Assembly (NCBI GenBank): GCA_963920665.1
Contig: OY987266.1
Coordinates: forward strand, 13,831,001-13,895,000
DNA: 64,000 bases
Origin: Straminergon stramineum
Taxonomy: Eukaryota > Streptophyta > Bryopsida > Hypnales > Calliergonaceae
Reading direction: 5' to 3'
Part shown: piece after piece, positions 39,909-52,186 of the stretch
Layout of the letters: each line of letters starts with the position of its first letter
Position numbering within the stretch: the first letter of the stretch is position 1
Position numbers and translations under genes: made by a program
The notes under the pieces: model-generated
Told to the model about the DNA's origin: nothing
What the model saw: the letters and a program-made list of their open reading frames with translations, nothing else
Database searches by the model: none

Positions 39909-41108
39909 ATGCACTCTGTAGGTTTTTGGTGTAGTTTCTTCCTTTGTGTACAATAATTTGGTAGAAAGAATGGGGATTGTCCTGCAGGGAAAGTGTGTGG
40001 AGTGTTCAATTGTGTACACAAGTGGACAGACAGGAAACAAGGGGATGGAAATAAGCGTCAGTTCGCGGGGAAGATCACTATGATACATGGGTGTCCTGTA
40101 GGAGGAGAAGTTTGAGCAAACCCCTCAAAAAAAGCTGAATGATTCATGACTGGCATTGTGAGTTGTAAACTGTGACCGTAGATTGTAACCTGTTTCAGTA
40201 ATAAGATTTGTGGTTGTCCAGAACACAATGACATTTGTGCAGATACGAATTCATTTCTGAAATGGGACTTCGGCTGGAGTACTGGACAGACTGGCTGTAG
40301 TTTACGTGAAAAGAACTGGAGCAGTGAAATATTGAAACACTGGTCTAATTGAGGAGCATTATACTATATTTCATTGTCAGGCATACATACAGTACAGGAA
40401 CTATTATATGACTCAACCAAGGACTGGATGAAAAGAAATAAATCACTCTTATGTGAGCGACGCTCACGTTTGGAAATACGACATGAGTTCTGGATTGTGC
40501 GAAAAAAAGAATCTGAATTCCTTTCTTGGCACACTCTACAGTGCTTCCTAGTATAGCTCCTCTACAATGTTGTGGAATCTCTTGTCTTTGATCGTTCTTT
40601 TCCGCTTGAATTGCGAAAAAATTATCTGCTTCTCATCTCTACTTCACAGCATTGGACATCCTCATCAACCAGCAGCTCACTCAAATGGCTCTACTGCGTT
40701 ACAAGGCATCATGGGCTATTCTACTCATTGTCGATTTCTGACAGACCAGGAATATACTCTAAGCTTAATTACATCGAAGATGATGGAGCTACTGGGAGGT
40801 AACTTACGGTGGGCCGTCCCGCCGCAGCACCAACTCCTTGGGGTAAGCCAACGGACACAGACAGACGGCAACACAAGAATCTGTAGTGTAGCATCAGTCA
40901 CCATGGCAATGACACGAGGACATTCGAGCGGAAGAGAAGGGGTCTCTACCGTAGACCGAACGTAACGGTAGTCTGTTTGCGGTGCACCCTGAGTCCTGTA
41001 ATAATAATAAGCTGCTCTGAGTACAAAGAAAAGCAGCTTTGGAAGAAACTCAAGGCAGTTATACCTCGCCGGGAATATATGATCGGTGTTGGCTCCCCAC
41101 TTTCATGG

Positions 41109-42089
41109 TTAACCCCTCATCGCCGGAGGGGACGAAAAGTGTCCTCATATTGTCTGGCAGTCAAATTCAAAGTGCTGCTACTTTTGCAGCCGATGTCCAA
41201 ATTCAATAAAACTTGTTGGAAAAGTTTCTCATATTAGTCTAGTTTCATTGGTAAAATTTCCAGATCAATCCAACATGTACTGAGTTCTTGAGAGCCCTTC
41301 GAAGTTCACAGGTTCAATTTGAGTTCACCACATTGCATTCTGATGGCTGCAACTTCGGGGGCTTGTAACTTTTCCAGAAATTGTTTTTTTTCAATAAAAT
41401 TTTCTGGGTTTTGTTCCTCTTAAGTTCCAATTATTGTGGCTAAATGTTCATGTCAATACAAGATGATTTGAATGTTTGGGAGCAATTCGAAGTTCAAAAT
41501 CGAGACGTTTCTGCATTACAGTGAACTTCAGCGGCTTATAACTTCTTCATAAGTGGTCCGTTTTCAATAATTTTTGTTAGAAAAGTTTTACATACTAGTT
41601 TAGTTTGTGTGGTTAAAATTTCATATCAATCCAAGAGGTAATGAGCGGCTGAGAAGTATTTTAGTAGAGGGAGGTTTAGCTATAGATGTGATTTTTTGCT
41701 ACTTCTTTCACTGTTTTTTGACATTTCAAAACAATTTTGCAGACACAATGAGTCAATTGAATGATATTTTTTTTCACCAAAGTGTTTGTCTTTTGGTTTT
41801 GAATCACTTTGTAGTCTAAAGTTTTTTCATTTGAGTAGGTTTAGAAATTGAATTTCACCTCCAAATGTGTTTTTAAGAAAATTTCAGCATCTTTTTTCAG
41901 CACTAAAACATTGTAATCATTCAATCCATATGGTCAAATGACCCCAAATTGGTTTCACACCATCTACAGCATGCACTCTACAAGATTGTATGGTTGAGAT
42001 TTTAATAATTCACTGAAATTTAGACTTGTAGCACTTGAAAAGCAAGGATGCTTTTACACATGTTTGGACTTCAGGCAATGAGGGGTTAA
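41109..42089. mobile_element. Non-autonomous piggyBac-like element, family A, in FKBP pseudo-exon 5
   Basis: 973-bp core flanked by TTAA at 41109-41112 and 42086-42089. Termini CCCCTCATCGCC and, inverted, CCCCTCATTGCC. The intact paralogue reads CATGGTTAAAATGC at 48918-48931, exactly the uninterrupted site with one TTAA. The left end GGGGACGAAA also matches the left end of the 7.2-kb piggyBac relic at 54664. No transposase inside. Confidence 0.9.
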
Positions 42090-42370
42090 AATGCATTGGT
42101 GCAACCCTCTGATGATTTGCTTGGAAAGACCATTCACGATTTTCAATTTAACTTTTTCACTCTTTCTTTCTCCATTGAAAACTTCCAGTACAAAACCCCA
42201 TTACGACACCAGTAGAACTGAACTCTCCACAGAAAGCGCCATGTCTCCACATTGTCATAATCCTTGAGAAGGAAGCTCCTTACTCATCAATTTTCAGAAC
42301 TTTGGCAAGATGAGAGATGCTCATTCTTGTTAACAATTATTTAGTCTAGGAAAGACCACATATTGTGAAG

Positions 42371-42641
42371 GCAGGACGCTAAATCCTGCAAATGAAGTGG
42401 GCTCCGCAAGGACATTTTGTGTTTTACCCAGGGGTAAAAGTAAAACCTGCCCCCTATTTTGAGCCGTGTCTAGGGTATGTTCTAGACCTCCTCTAGCTAA
42501 TTTGGGGTCTCTGATTGCCAAATATGAATTCAGAATTTGCTAAAGAAATAATGTGCAAAAAATTAAAAAATTCCTGCATTTTTCCCCATGGTAAATCTGC
42601 CCCTATGGGGCCCACTTTGTTTGCAGGATTTAGTGTTCTCC
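42371..42641. mobile_element. MULE-type MITE with 9-bp target duplication, copy 2
   Basis: 271 bp, ends GCAGGACGCTAAATCC and, inverted, GGAGAACACTAAATCC. ATTGTGAAG is repeated at 42362-42370 and 42642-42650. Similar in length, ends and interior (CCCCATGGTAAATCTGCCCC-type segments) to 28262-28530. Lies in a pseudogene intron. Confidence 0.88.
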
Positions 42642-43060
42642 ATTGTGAAGCTCTAAGAATAATACTATAATGGACTCTAATGCAATGCAACAACACCGAG
42701 CAGGTTCTATCGAAGTGCACAAAGGTTTTGCCACAATCAAAGGTTTCATTGCAAAAATGTTTTGGATGTCATTAGGATTTAGCAAGAACAAATGAATGAA
42801 AAATTATGGAGATGAAAATGTGATGAATGAAAACATGGCACATTGTGCACTTAATATAAGAGATTACTATTATCATTCTACTTCTTCTAGTATATTAAAG
42901 TAATGATTCACCATACCAACCTTGATTTTGAAGATATATGGACCCCCTTTGCCTAGAGAATTGTTCCATTGCCAATTGAATGTCATGAATACTATAAAAA
43001 ATAATGTCAAAAGTCAAGAGTCCCATCAATGTCATAAATTATAGACAACCTACTTAATAG

Positions 43061-44670
43061 GTAATGAAATTTTTGTTGGCAAATAATTTCTAAAAATCTT
43101 ACCTGTTTTTTGAGGTAGTTGAATCAACCGTGCCATGATTCATGAAATCACTAATATGTATATATTGAATTTGTTGGCAAGGTAGATTTGTGTAAGACTT
43201 GTAGAGCAACATATATATTGAATTTGTTGGCTGGGTAGATTTGTGTAAGACTTGTAGAGCAACTTATATATCAATTCTAATGGCAATTTTTGTTCCACAA
43301 TCATGAGGCCTATATATAGTAGCTTATGAATTGGAGGACACCATACCATGAAAGTGGGCATGAAAGCATTTATTGGATGTGAAAGAACTTAGGTGTTGCC
43401 CACCATAGTCTAAAGTTGTGGATATTATACTTGTGAAACATCCAAGCTAGCAATTGGGATGTTGTTTTCAATATGATGTTATTCGTCGTATTCATGCCAA
43501 ATATACGTCATAAAAAGTTAATAAATCTAGAACTTACCCTCTTAAAGAGTAGGATCATTTGATAGGACATGTGGACTTGAGCTTCTTCTTCCCTTTGGAA
43601 CTTGTTCTCACATATTTTAGAGCATCTTTGAAACAAATTATCCATGTTCTTTGCACAAGCTTGAGTCACTTGTTTTTTTCTTTCAGAATAGTGAAGTTCT
43701 ACAATGGTTCAAGACTTATGGAGTGGCTCAAAATGTAACATGCTAGAGTTTAATACGTGTGCTCTAGTTGCATTCTACAATGTAAACCAACAAATGTGCA
43801 TGGGCCAATTCTCTGACACAACATTCTAGGTTAGCTACAACTTAATAAGTGGAAAGAACTTAATTTCAATGTTCAATCAAAGCATATAGAAAACATGTAT
43901 ATAGCCCAATACATAGAAACCATTAGTCACTCATTGTTTTGTAGTTTTTCAATGGTTCCTAAAAGATACTACGTACAATGATAGATGGCATGATGACACT
44001 TTTGGTAGAGTGTTCCTTGTGATGATTAAGAATACTAAGAGCAATTATCTATAGGAGTTTTTCCTATCATGATTGAATGTAGTTATGTACAAAAAAATTC
44101 TTATGATGCTTAAGAATAGGAATGTATGTGTAAGAGTTTTCTCTATGATGATTCACATTGATTTTTGAGCATTTTTTTTGTAACAATCATTACAAGATAA
44201 TTTTGAAGATGTAAAATGAATTGAGGTATTCCCTTTGACAAGATAATGCGGAACATCATGCAAGATTGGTTTTCCCTTTTACATGCATTAAGATACATGG
44301 AATGTTTCTGGAGCCCCTTGTGTATACAAACTGATAAAGGGTTTTGAACAAATCAATCATAGTTACATCTAATTTCACTCTTGGTTTGTGAAATCATTAG
44401 TTTGTTTATGTGTAGATGAAAATTGTGGAGAAACAATCAAATGGCTTAGAGAAAATGAAGAAATTGTATGAGCTAATAATGAATTTTTATGAGCAATTGA
44501 AAGTTTATATATACACAATAAAAAAATTTCTCAAAGATAAATAGTAGTATAAAGATATCTCCACTAATAATGGAAATTTTTTTGTAATATTTTCAAAAAT
44601 TTCCTATGACAATATTGAGTAAGAAGAAAAAAAGAAAAGTGATTTCAACTATTCTTTAAGGTTGACTTGT
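43061..44670. other. AT-rich intergenic DNA with a short tandem duplication
   Basis: Two ~54-bp copies around TATTGAATTTGTTGG and GTAAGACTTGTAGAGCAAC lie at about 43157-43270. No gene seen. Confidence 0.6.
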
Positions 44671-44673
44671 ATT

Positions 44674-47464
44674 AACACCTAAAGGACCAAGTGTTTGTTC
44701 AACAGACACTTGAAAATATGAATAGGGTCATACAAGGTTCATTTTTGATGGATATTATCAAAATTTTGACAAAAGTTAGGGGCATTCACCCCCTTCAGGG
44801 AAATTGAAAAAAAATTCCAATTGGATGCCAAGATCAAAAGTTATGTACTTATGTTGTATAAAAAAAATTGGGCAATTTACGTAGTTTTAGCATCTTTTGC
44901 TAAATTACTCATCTACTTCTAAAATGTAGCTTGTAGGTAACTAACATGATATAAAAGGTAATTGTAAAAAAGAAATGTATATTTAGCTCAAAATTTTTAT
45001 TCCAAGAAGAGATGTACTCTACTAATCCTCCTAGTCAAGTTTGAGAAAATATGTTTATTTGCTAATTTCAAATGCTGGTATCTTGATATTTGTGATCTCA
45101 AATTTATCAAAAAGAATTCTCATATATTCCAAATGTTTGTGTCTAATTTTCACCTCTCGGATTTCAAATAAAAAATTTCCTTATTGCACAAGGAATCATC
45201 AAAAAATGACTATTGCACTATTCATTCAATTAACCTCTTTACATTGTAAGGTGGTTTGAGGTAGGTGGTCTATAAAGTGTTTAGGCTCTAAACATGTCCA
45301 CCTCTTGAAATGTACACTATTTGTACACTTTTGTTTCTCATTTTTTCAACAATCTACAAATAGTGTACATTTCAAGATGTAGACACTTTTAGTAACTACT
45401 GAGTTTCAAAAATTCATAACTTTAAAAATTCATAACTAATTCGACAAAGCTCCAAAAAACATGAAATGACTTGGATTATATGCCGATTTTGTATACCTTT
45501 CAATGAAATTTTATTGAAAAATTTCAAGAAGTCTAACCTCCCCAAATGAATTTTGTAATCTAGAATTTTGCCTTTCTCAAAAAAACCCAAGACTATAGTA
45601 TTGGGGTTCAAAATCCAAGGATTGATCAAATAGTCTAATGCATTGTGACTAAATTTTCTTTTTAAAATATAAATACCTTATAAAATAGATTCTAATGAAA
45701 AAAATTATAAAAAAAATCCATTGGTTTTTAGGAAAAAGATATCATTGACTTATCCAATCACTAATTTCCATTGGACACATATGGATGCAACAAAACAAGC
45801 ATGCAATCCCCATCTTATTCTAATATGGGGATAAATAAAAAATATGCTTTAAGTGAGGGTAAACACAACATATAGCTTAAAGCACAATAGTATCCATTTC
45901 CATTTGTATTTGCTTAAAGCATAAACTCACATGATTTGCTTCAACATCACTCAATTCATTCAACAAACCACTATTAGTATTTCCAACTTCATTCAAACCA
46001 TCACAATCTTAATATTGCTCATAGTGTACTTTATTTTAACTTGCTTTAAGCAACTACATGACATACTCTTTCAGTAATCATCTTTATAATTTACCTTTAA
46101 TCTACACATTTACTCATAGCATTACTATATTGCATTAGGAAAATTCTAAGGTCTCAACAAGGTTGCGAGTTTTGCCCCCTCTCCTCTCCTCCCTCCCCCC
46201 CCCCCCCCGTGATGCAATTATAGAAATAGAAATAATTTTTCATTTTCTTAAATTTGGAATCCAATGTGGCACTACTAGTGCCATATTAGTGCCATATCAA
46301 ATTGATTGTTTTTTTAATATTTTTTTTTCCAAAAATTATTTTTTCTTTTCTCTATATTTGTACCTTAGAGGAGCCAAAAATCTAAAACTTGCAGCCTTCC
46401 CTTGACCTCAAAAATTTCCTAATGGATTTGTTTAAAGCCATTCTATCTAAACAATTCAATTGTAACCTCTCACCAGTTTGCTATAGAACTAAACAATTGT
46501 TTTAAGCTCACAAACACAAGATTAGCAATCACTGAGACTCCTTCACATACTTGATATAAATCTAGATTCAAACATATGAACATCAATATAGCTTCAAGTT
46601 CTAAACTCAAAATTTACTAATCCAATCTCTAGATACACTCAAATCTTTTTACCACACCCAATCACAAGTTCTCACATGTTCTTACAACAATTATGTACTC
46701 AATAAATAATTCAATTACAATAGGCATTAAGCCATTAAATAATTTCCATCAGTATAACCTCTAAGCTCACTCATATTACATACATAGGACATCAACTTGT
46801 ATTATATACACTACTCATAATTATTCTTCAAGCAGTATTATCACACACAACACTCAAAGCTTTCATAAATTGATACAACCATTCAATAAAAAATCTCACA
46901 ACCTTCGCTTAATGCTTCAATCCTCACAATGAATCAACTGCTTCAAGCCTTAACAAAAACACACATTGCTACAAGCTTATATAAACAATTAGAATGATTT
47001 AATCAAACACTCACACACAAGCAATTGCTTTAAGCATAACAAATAATAATTCCTCTCACAAGAAAATTCCACACATACAACAATGCTCAATCATTGGGAC
47101 TTACATAAAATTTAAAATATATGATTCAAGCTTTTTATTACACAAAAATTATCAACAAAAATCACACAAGTGTTCTGAAACTCACACATACCAAAAAAAG
47201 GGAAGAGAAGAGAAGAGAGAGAGACAATGAGAGAGAATCACTTATCAATACGGTTTAAGCAACTATCCACATCCTCTTTGGTCTAACCGTTAGAGCTTAT
47301 TCATTGTTCACTTGCAATCCCACGGCAATTCCTCAAATCACTTGACAATTTATCCCCTATCACCATTTATTCCTAAAATCAAAGATAAAATGATCTCCAT
47401 CCACACCTCAAAACAAAAATAAAATTTTGATTTATATATTCTGGTATCTACAAATTTCAAGCTC
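44674..47464. other. AT-rich DNA with one orphan family C end and a foldback
   Basis: TTAACACCTAAAGGACC at 44674 looks like a family C terminus, but I find no partner end. A 31-bp inverted repeat lies at 45294-45386. The rest is AT-rich, with a poly-C run near 46195-46208; no gene. Confidence 0.5.
45294..45386. repeat. 31-bp inverted repeat (foldback)
   Basis: Arms around CTTGAAATGTACACTATTTG (45304-45323) pair with CAAATAGTGTACATTTCAAG (45357-45376), with ~28 nt between. Mismatches are few. Could be a MITE core or a small-RNA hairpin; nothing else seen. Confidence 0.7.
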
Positions 47465-47717
47465 TTAACCCCTCAAGGCCCAAGCAGTTTCTGTACTTTT
47501 CCACAAGTTTGAACTTTGATTGGCAGTATGCATTGTACATCAAGCTTATTACACGATGTCAATTGTACTTTTGAACTTCCCCATTCAACATGAACATCAG
47601 AATATGAAATTCACTTAGATATATACTTTTTGAGAATGTAGGAAAATCAAGTTACAACTTTGACCTGTTGAACACGTCAGAGGCTTAAAACAAGCTCCTT
47701 GGGCCTTGAGGGGTTAA
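47465..47717. mobile_element. TTAA-inserted element, family B, copy 1
   Basis: 253 bp with TTAA at 47465-47468 and 47714-47717. The 16-nt core ends CCCCTCAAGGCCCAAG are perfect inverted repeats. Copy 2 at 52556-52805 lies in opposite orientation. No coding capacity. Confidence 0.88.
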
Positions 47718-48553
47718 ATGGGCACTTTCTAAGTTCCTACCTTGGAATAAAGTATACTCCATATTTGCTTTGAAATTTTGCATTAGAGTACCTAACAAGA
47801 TTTAGAACTCAATGATGGAGTGACACAAATTCATGTAATCTGGTACCCGGAATGGGGATTGTCCTGCACGGGATTTATGTGGAGTATCGAATGGTGGACA
47901 TGTGTGGACAAACAGAAAACAGGGGGACGGAAATAAGCGATCCATGATACATCGGTGCCCTGCAGGGGTAGAAGTTTGAGCAAAAGCAAAAAAATAGTTG
48001 AATCGTGATTCTTGACTGGCTAGTTAGTTCGAAACTATAGTCATCGATTGTAAGGTATTTCATTTGTTGTTGTTCAGAACACAATGACAATTGTGCAGAT
48101 ACAACTTCACTTTTGAAATGGGATTCATATATAACAGTCTGAAGAACTGTACTGGTTGTACTGCAATATTGAAACACTGGTCTAATTGAGGAGCAGTATA
48201 TTTCGTTCAGGCATGCACTGACTATCACATGACCCAACCAAGGACTGGATGAAAAAAATGAATCTCTAAAATGAGCAACGTCACGTTTGGAAATACGACA
48301 TGAGTTCTGGATTGTGCACAAAAAGAATCTGGAATCCTTTTCTTGGTACACTCTTCAGTGTTTCCAAGGTTAGCTCCTCAACAATGTTGTGGAATCTCTT
48401 ATCTTTGGTCATTCCTTTCCGTCTGAATTGCGAAAAAGAAATCTGTTGTACATCTCTACAACTTCACAGAATTGGACATCCTCTTCAACCAAATAGCCCA
48501 CTCAAATGGCTCTACTTCGTTACAGGGGAGTATACACGGCATCATGGGCTATT
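47718..48553. other. 3' flank of the FKBP16-3 gene
   Basis: From about 47850 this is the parental sequence of the duplicate at 39969 and includes the 3' UTR. No separate gene seen. Confidence 0.6.
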
Positions 48554-51084
48554 CTACTCAATGTTGATTTCTGAAAGACCAGGAATATACTCTAAGCTTA
48601 CATCGAAGATGACGGGGCTACTGGCAGGTACTCTGGGCCGTCCCGCCACAGCGCCAAGTCCTTTGGGGTAAGCCAACTGCAACAGACAAACGGCAAAACA
48701 AGTATCTGTTGCATCAGTCACCATGGCAATGACACGAGGATATACGAGCAGAAGAGAAGGGGTCTCAACCATAGACCTAACGTAATGGTAGTCTCTTTGC
48801 AGTTTGCTGAGTCCTGTAATAATAATAAGCTGCTCTGAGTACAAAGAAAAGCAGCTTTGGAAGGAAGGCAGTGATACCTCGCCAGGAATATACAATCGGC
48901 GTTTGCCCCCCACTTTCATGGTTAAAATGCCCTCGTCTAACCCCTTGATGATCTGTGTGGAAAGACCATTCACGATTTTCAAATCTTTATTCGGTCTTAG
49001 TTTCTCCATTGAAAGATCTCTAGCTTTCCATTGAATGCACAAAATAAAAATAAAAATACGAACACAAGAGATCAATCAGGATTCCAGAAAATGGTGTTCA
49101 GATTGGAGGTCAGAGTGGGAGCTAATCTCCACTCGGGAAATGCAAATTTCTAGTGCAAAACTCCATTACGACACTATTAGAACTGAACTCCACAGAAAGC
49201 ACCATGTCTCCATATTGTCATAATCCTTGAGAAGCAAGCTCCTACGCGTCAATTTCAGAACTTTGGCGAGAAGAGAGATGTTCATTCTTGTTAACAAAAA
49301 TGATGCAGCTCTAACAAAATTATTAATACTACTCTTGTCATTCTACTTCTAGTGTGTTTGAGTGATAACTCACCGCACCGGCCCCGACTCGGAAGATATA
49401 TGGGATCCCTTTTTCCAGAGAACTGTTCCGTTGCCAACACAATGTCATGAGTAGAAAGAGAATAATGTCAAGAGTCCCATCAATGTGATAAATGATTTAC
49501 ATCCTACCTCATAGTTGCATTAGCTAGTACTAGTTAGGATATCTAGATAAAGATTTCAGGTCAAAGTTAAATTTGGAATATCCAGTGGCTTACAGATTTT
49601 TTAACTAGACAATCTCCAAGTGAAACCACCGAGCGAACGTGAGCTGTCAGAAAATAGACGTAAAAAACTAGAATTAAACTTGAGATGACAGTAGTGCCAA
49701 CTAATTACCTGTCAAAGATTTTGCCACCAGGAATCATAGCCACGTAGTTCGCAGCAACCTGATTCAACAGACATGTTCAAATTAGAAACTAAATTACCCT
49801 CGATGCAGTACAGTAAGCCAGTAACCATCTATTGAATTGCTTTCATTGCCTTCCTATTGTGACATCCCCAATTGCTCCCACCATCAACACAGCCAATTTC
49901 AGAAATGAAGTCGAGAACCTGGAAGCCAACAATCGGAACCTCTCCATCTCCAACAACAATGTCTTTGTACTGAAGACCCGATTCAGTTGTCTGCATTGGG
50001 ATCTGCAAAGATGGCAACAGGAGCGATTAAAATCCATTGCTCATCTCACGAGCAAGGTATTTCACTTCCACGTCAGAAAGGTACTCAAGCCAAGGTCACA
50101 CAGACTTTGGAAACAATCTAAAAATCTGGAGTTGGTGATTGGAGTGATAAAACATTGTTTCAACACTATTTGCAAGGTCCCAATTTGTCTTTGCCATGAC
50201 ACAAACTATTGGGGTGACTATCATTCCACAAACTGGAATACGTAATTTTCTTGAAAGGAGCTGCACACATCTTGGGCCAAACTGTCGATTTACGGAAGAA
50301 TCAAGGTATTCAGGATGCTCTGATTACGTAAAATCTTCTTTCTTCTCACGTATCCTCTCACATATTGAGTTCAAGAATGAAACATTGATACTCAGTCAAC
50401 CATTATAGCGGAAGAATACTTGTAGTATACCGTCAACCGTAGTGCATTGAAGTAAAAAGGGTGAGCCGCCAATACAGCTCTAGAGTATTATGTGACTGGC
50501 ATTTGAGACACAGAATGCTAGATTAAAAACTCAAGGAAAATTTCAATACTCAAGATTCTTTTAGTACAAACAGATCAGATCTAGACATATATACATTCAC
50601 CAACGCTTACAGAAATGGTTTCCCAATCAGTTTCCCATACTTGTGTCGCCCTGCCTAGCACTTTAACAAGTCAGGGTACTGACCAATTAGACTATGGAAA
50701 CCGTAGTCATGGTTGCAGAGATCTTACATTATCGAGACCCTTCTCACAATCGCCGTCGCAGAGCTTGGCAGGTGGAGGGCCAGGTGGTAAGCCTGCAGCA
50801 TTGGCAAGGCTTCCGGGCAACCACGACAGAGCTCCACCCAGTGCTATGGCGGCCAGAGCCTCTCTCCGCGGCATCTCAGCAGCCTGCACGTTCTCTCCTT
50901 TCCTGTGGACGGCGCATCGTACAACCGATGCTGGCTTGGGGTTCGAAGACAACGTCTTCACCGCTGGACATGCCCAGATGGTTGCTCCTGGCATCGTCAC
51001 ATTCGCAATCCACAATGTTAGGTCATGGCGTCCCCACATTGCCCTAATCTCGACTTCCAAGGCATCCAATTTGTATGCAGTCAT
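48554..51084 (-). CDS. FKBP16-3: FKBP16-3-like thylakoid-lumen immunophilin
   Basis: FKBP-type immunophilin of the chloroplast lumen. Exons (minus): 51084 or 50994 to 50728, 50002-49919, 49758-49709, 49422-49374, 48952-48878, 48676-48554; phases join, TAG stop. Family text: TTESGLQYKDIVVG, VGFQ, AANYVAMIPGGKIFD, SSLEKGIPYIFRVG, IIKGLDEGILTMKVGGKRR, YIPGE, AYPKGL and SSPVIFDVSLEYIPGL. Before the domain, MPRREALAAIALGGALSWLP ending ANA is a twin-arginine lumen-targeting signal, preceded by a Ser/Ala-rich chloroplast transit segment. Two starts fit: 51084 (245 residues) or 50994 (215), the latter giving a typical transit peptide; Arabidopsis FKBP16-3 has ~220. Most lumen FKBPs of this group lack some isomerase residues, so activity is uncertain. 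A partial dead duplicate lies at 40-43 kb. Confidence 0.93.
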
Positions 51085-52186
51085 TAAAATTGACTCTCCT
51101 TAAGAATATGTGCACAACGTACATTAAGTATCTCAGGTGCACGAAGGCATCAACTGCCTCCAATCCAGAGTTCTAATATAAGAAAAGGTTAGACCTACTG
51201 GATGTCGTGATGTCTGACACACTCTATAACATTCGAGTATACTACAAGGATATGATTTTGTGACAAAAAGACGGGCCACTTAATCTTAAACTTCATGTCA
51301 TACACACTAGAAGTCACGTCTGTCTGTCTGGGAAGCTGACCCTGCTCCAATCTCCTCACATTTGCATCACACTCAATACCATTGTGAGCTTCTTCAAACC
51401 AAAATTCCTCCATACAAACATACCATATTCACATGAATACGCAACCTTGCTTCAACCTCTTCAAAATTTTATGCCACGATCAACACCAATTCCAGCTTCA
51501 TTAAACCCAAAACTCTCGCTACCTAAATGACATGGGTAAGAGCCTCAATCTCGATAGAACCAATTACAGAACAAACGAGGTAGTTCAACGGCACTGCAAT
51601 TGACCCAAGCAAGCATTCGGAACCTCAAAGGCACGCCCAATTTTGATCAATCAACAAACAATGTAGATTAGTACACATTGCAGTAGCGCAATCCCCAATC
51701 ACAATAAGAAATCACAGTTCCCATTACAAAATCCAAAGCTGCCAAGTACACTCAGACCTCTCTTTACTCCAACTACCACCCGAGGCCCCAAGTGTGCTAC
51801 AATGTGGCCCGTGGCCTGTGTGCAAGCAATTCTGGACGGCCATTTCAGAGAAGATGGGTTTGAGAGCAGCCAGACGAACCCGCAGTGGTCGAGTGGAGGC
51901 AGGAATGCGCCATAGCCGCCCCGCCACTGAATTGGATGCAGCAATAGGAGCTTGGCAATTCTTGTGACCGCTGCCTGGCGATGGATGGACGAAGGGGCTG
52001 CGGGTCCTGGGGGAGTGAGGGAAGCGCGGTCGCGGTGACGCAGATGGGAGCTTGCGCTTCAGGGGGGCTGCCTGCCTGCGTGGGCAGGGCTGGCTGGCTA
52101 GCTGGGGCGCTGGGCTTATCCCATTTTGCTCTTTTCTAGTTGCGAATAGGCGGAGGCTCTCCCAGGGAACAGAATAATGGACCAAG
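51085..52186. other. Upstream region of FKBP16-3
   Basis: 51760-52130 is GC-rich with a 195-codon minus-strand open frame that resembles no family. Its Met at 51849 begins MAVQNCLHTGHG, which could be an alternative first transit-peptide exon, but no firm splice link was found. Confidence 0.4.

Larger units (their letters stand above)
39969..43060 (-). pseudogene. Decayed partial duplicate of the FKBP16-3 gene (exons 4-6 and 3' flank)
   Basis: The segment aligns with 47850-49500, which holds exons 4-6 and the 3' flank of the intact FKBP gene; it begins 60 bp after the AMT2 stop. Recognisable pieces: last exon ending CAATGAGTAG at 40721, exon 5 around 41060-41108 with YIPGE still readable, and exon 4 around 42905-42960. 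The last-exon copy has lost its frame (LAYPKE then shift), exon 5 has changes in the KRRLY stretch and is split by a 973-bp TTAA element, and the intron before it holds a MULE-type MITE. Exons 1-3 are absent. Not expected to make a working protein. Confidence 0.88.

Noticed and set aside
40721..42960. Second functional FKBP16-3 gene
   Set aside because: Lacks exons 1-3, is frameshifted in the last exon and interrupted in exon 5.
44674..45300. Complete family C element
   Set aside because: Only the left-type end is visible; no partner terminus ending in TTAA was found.
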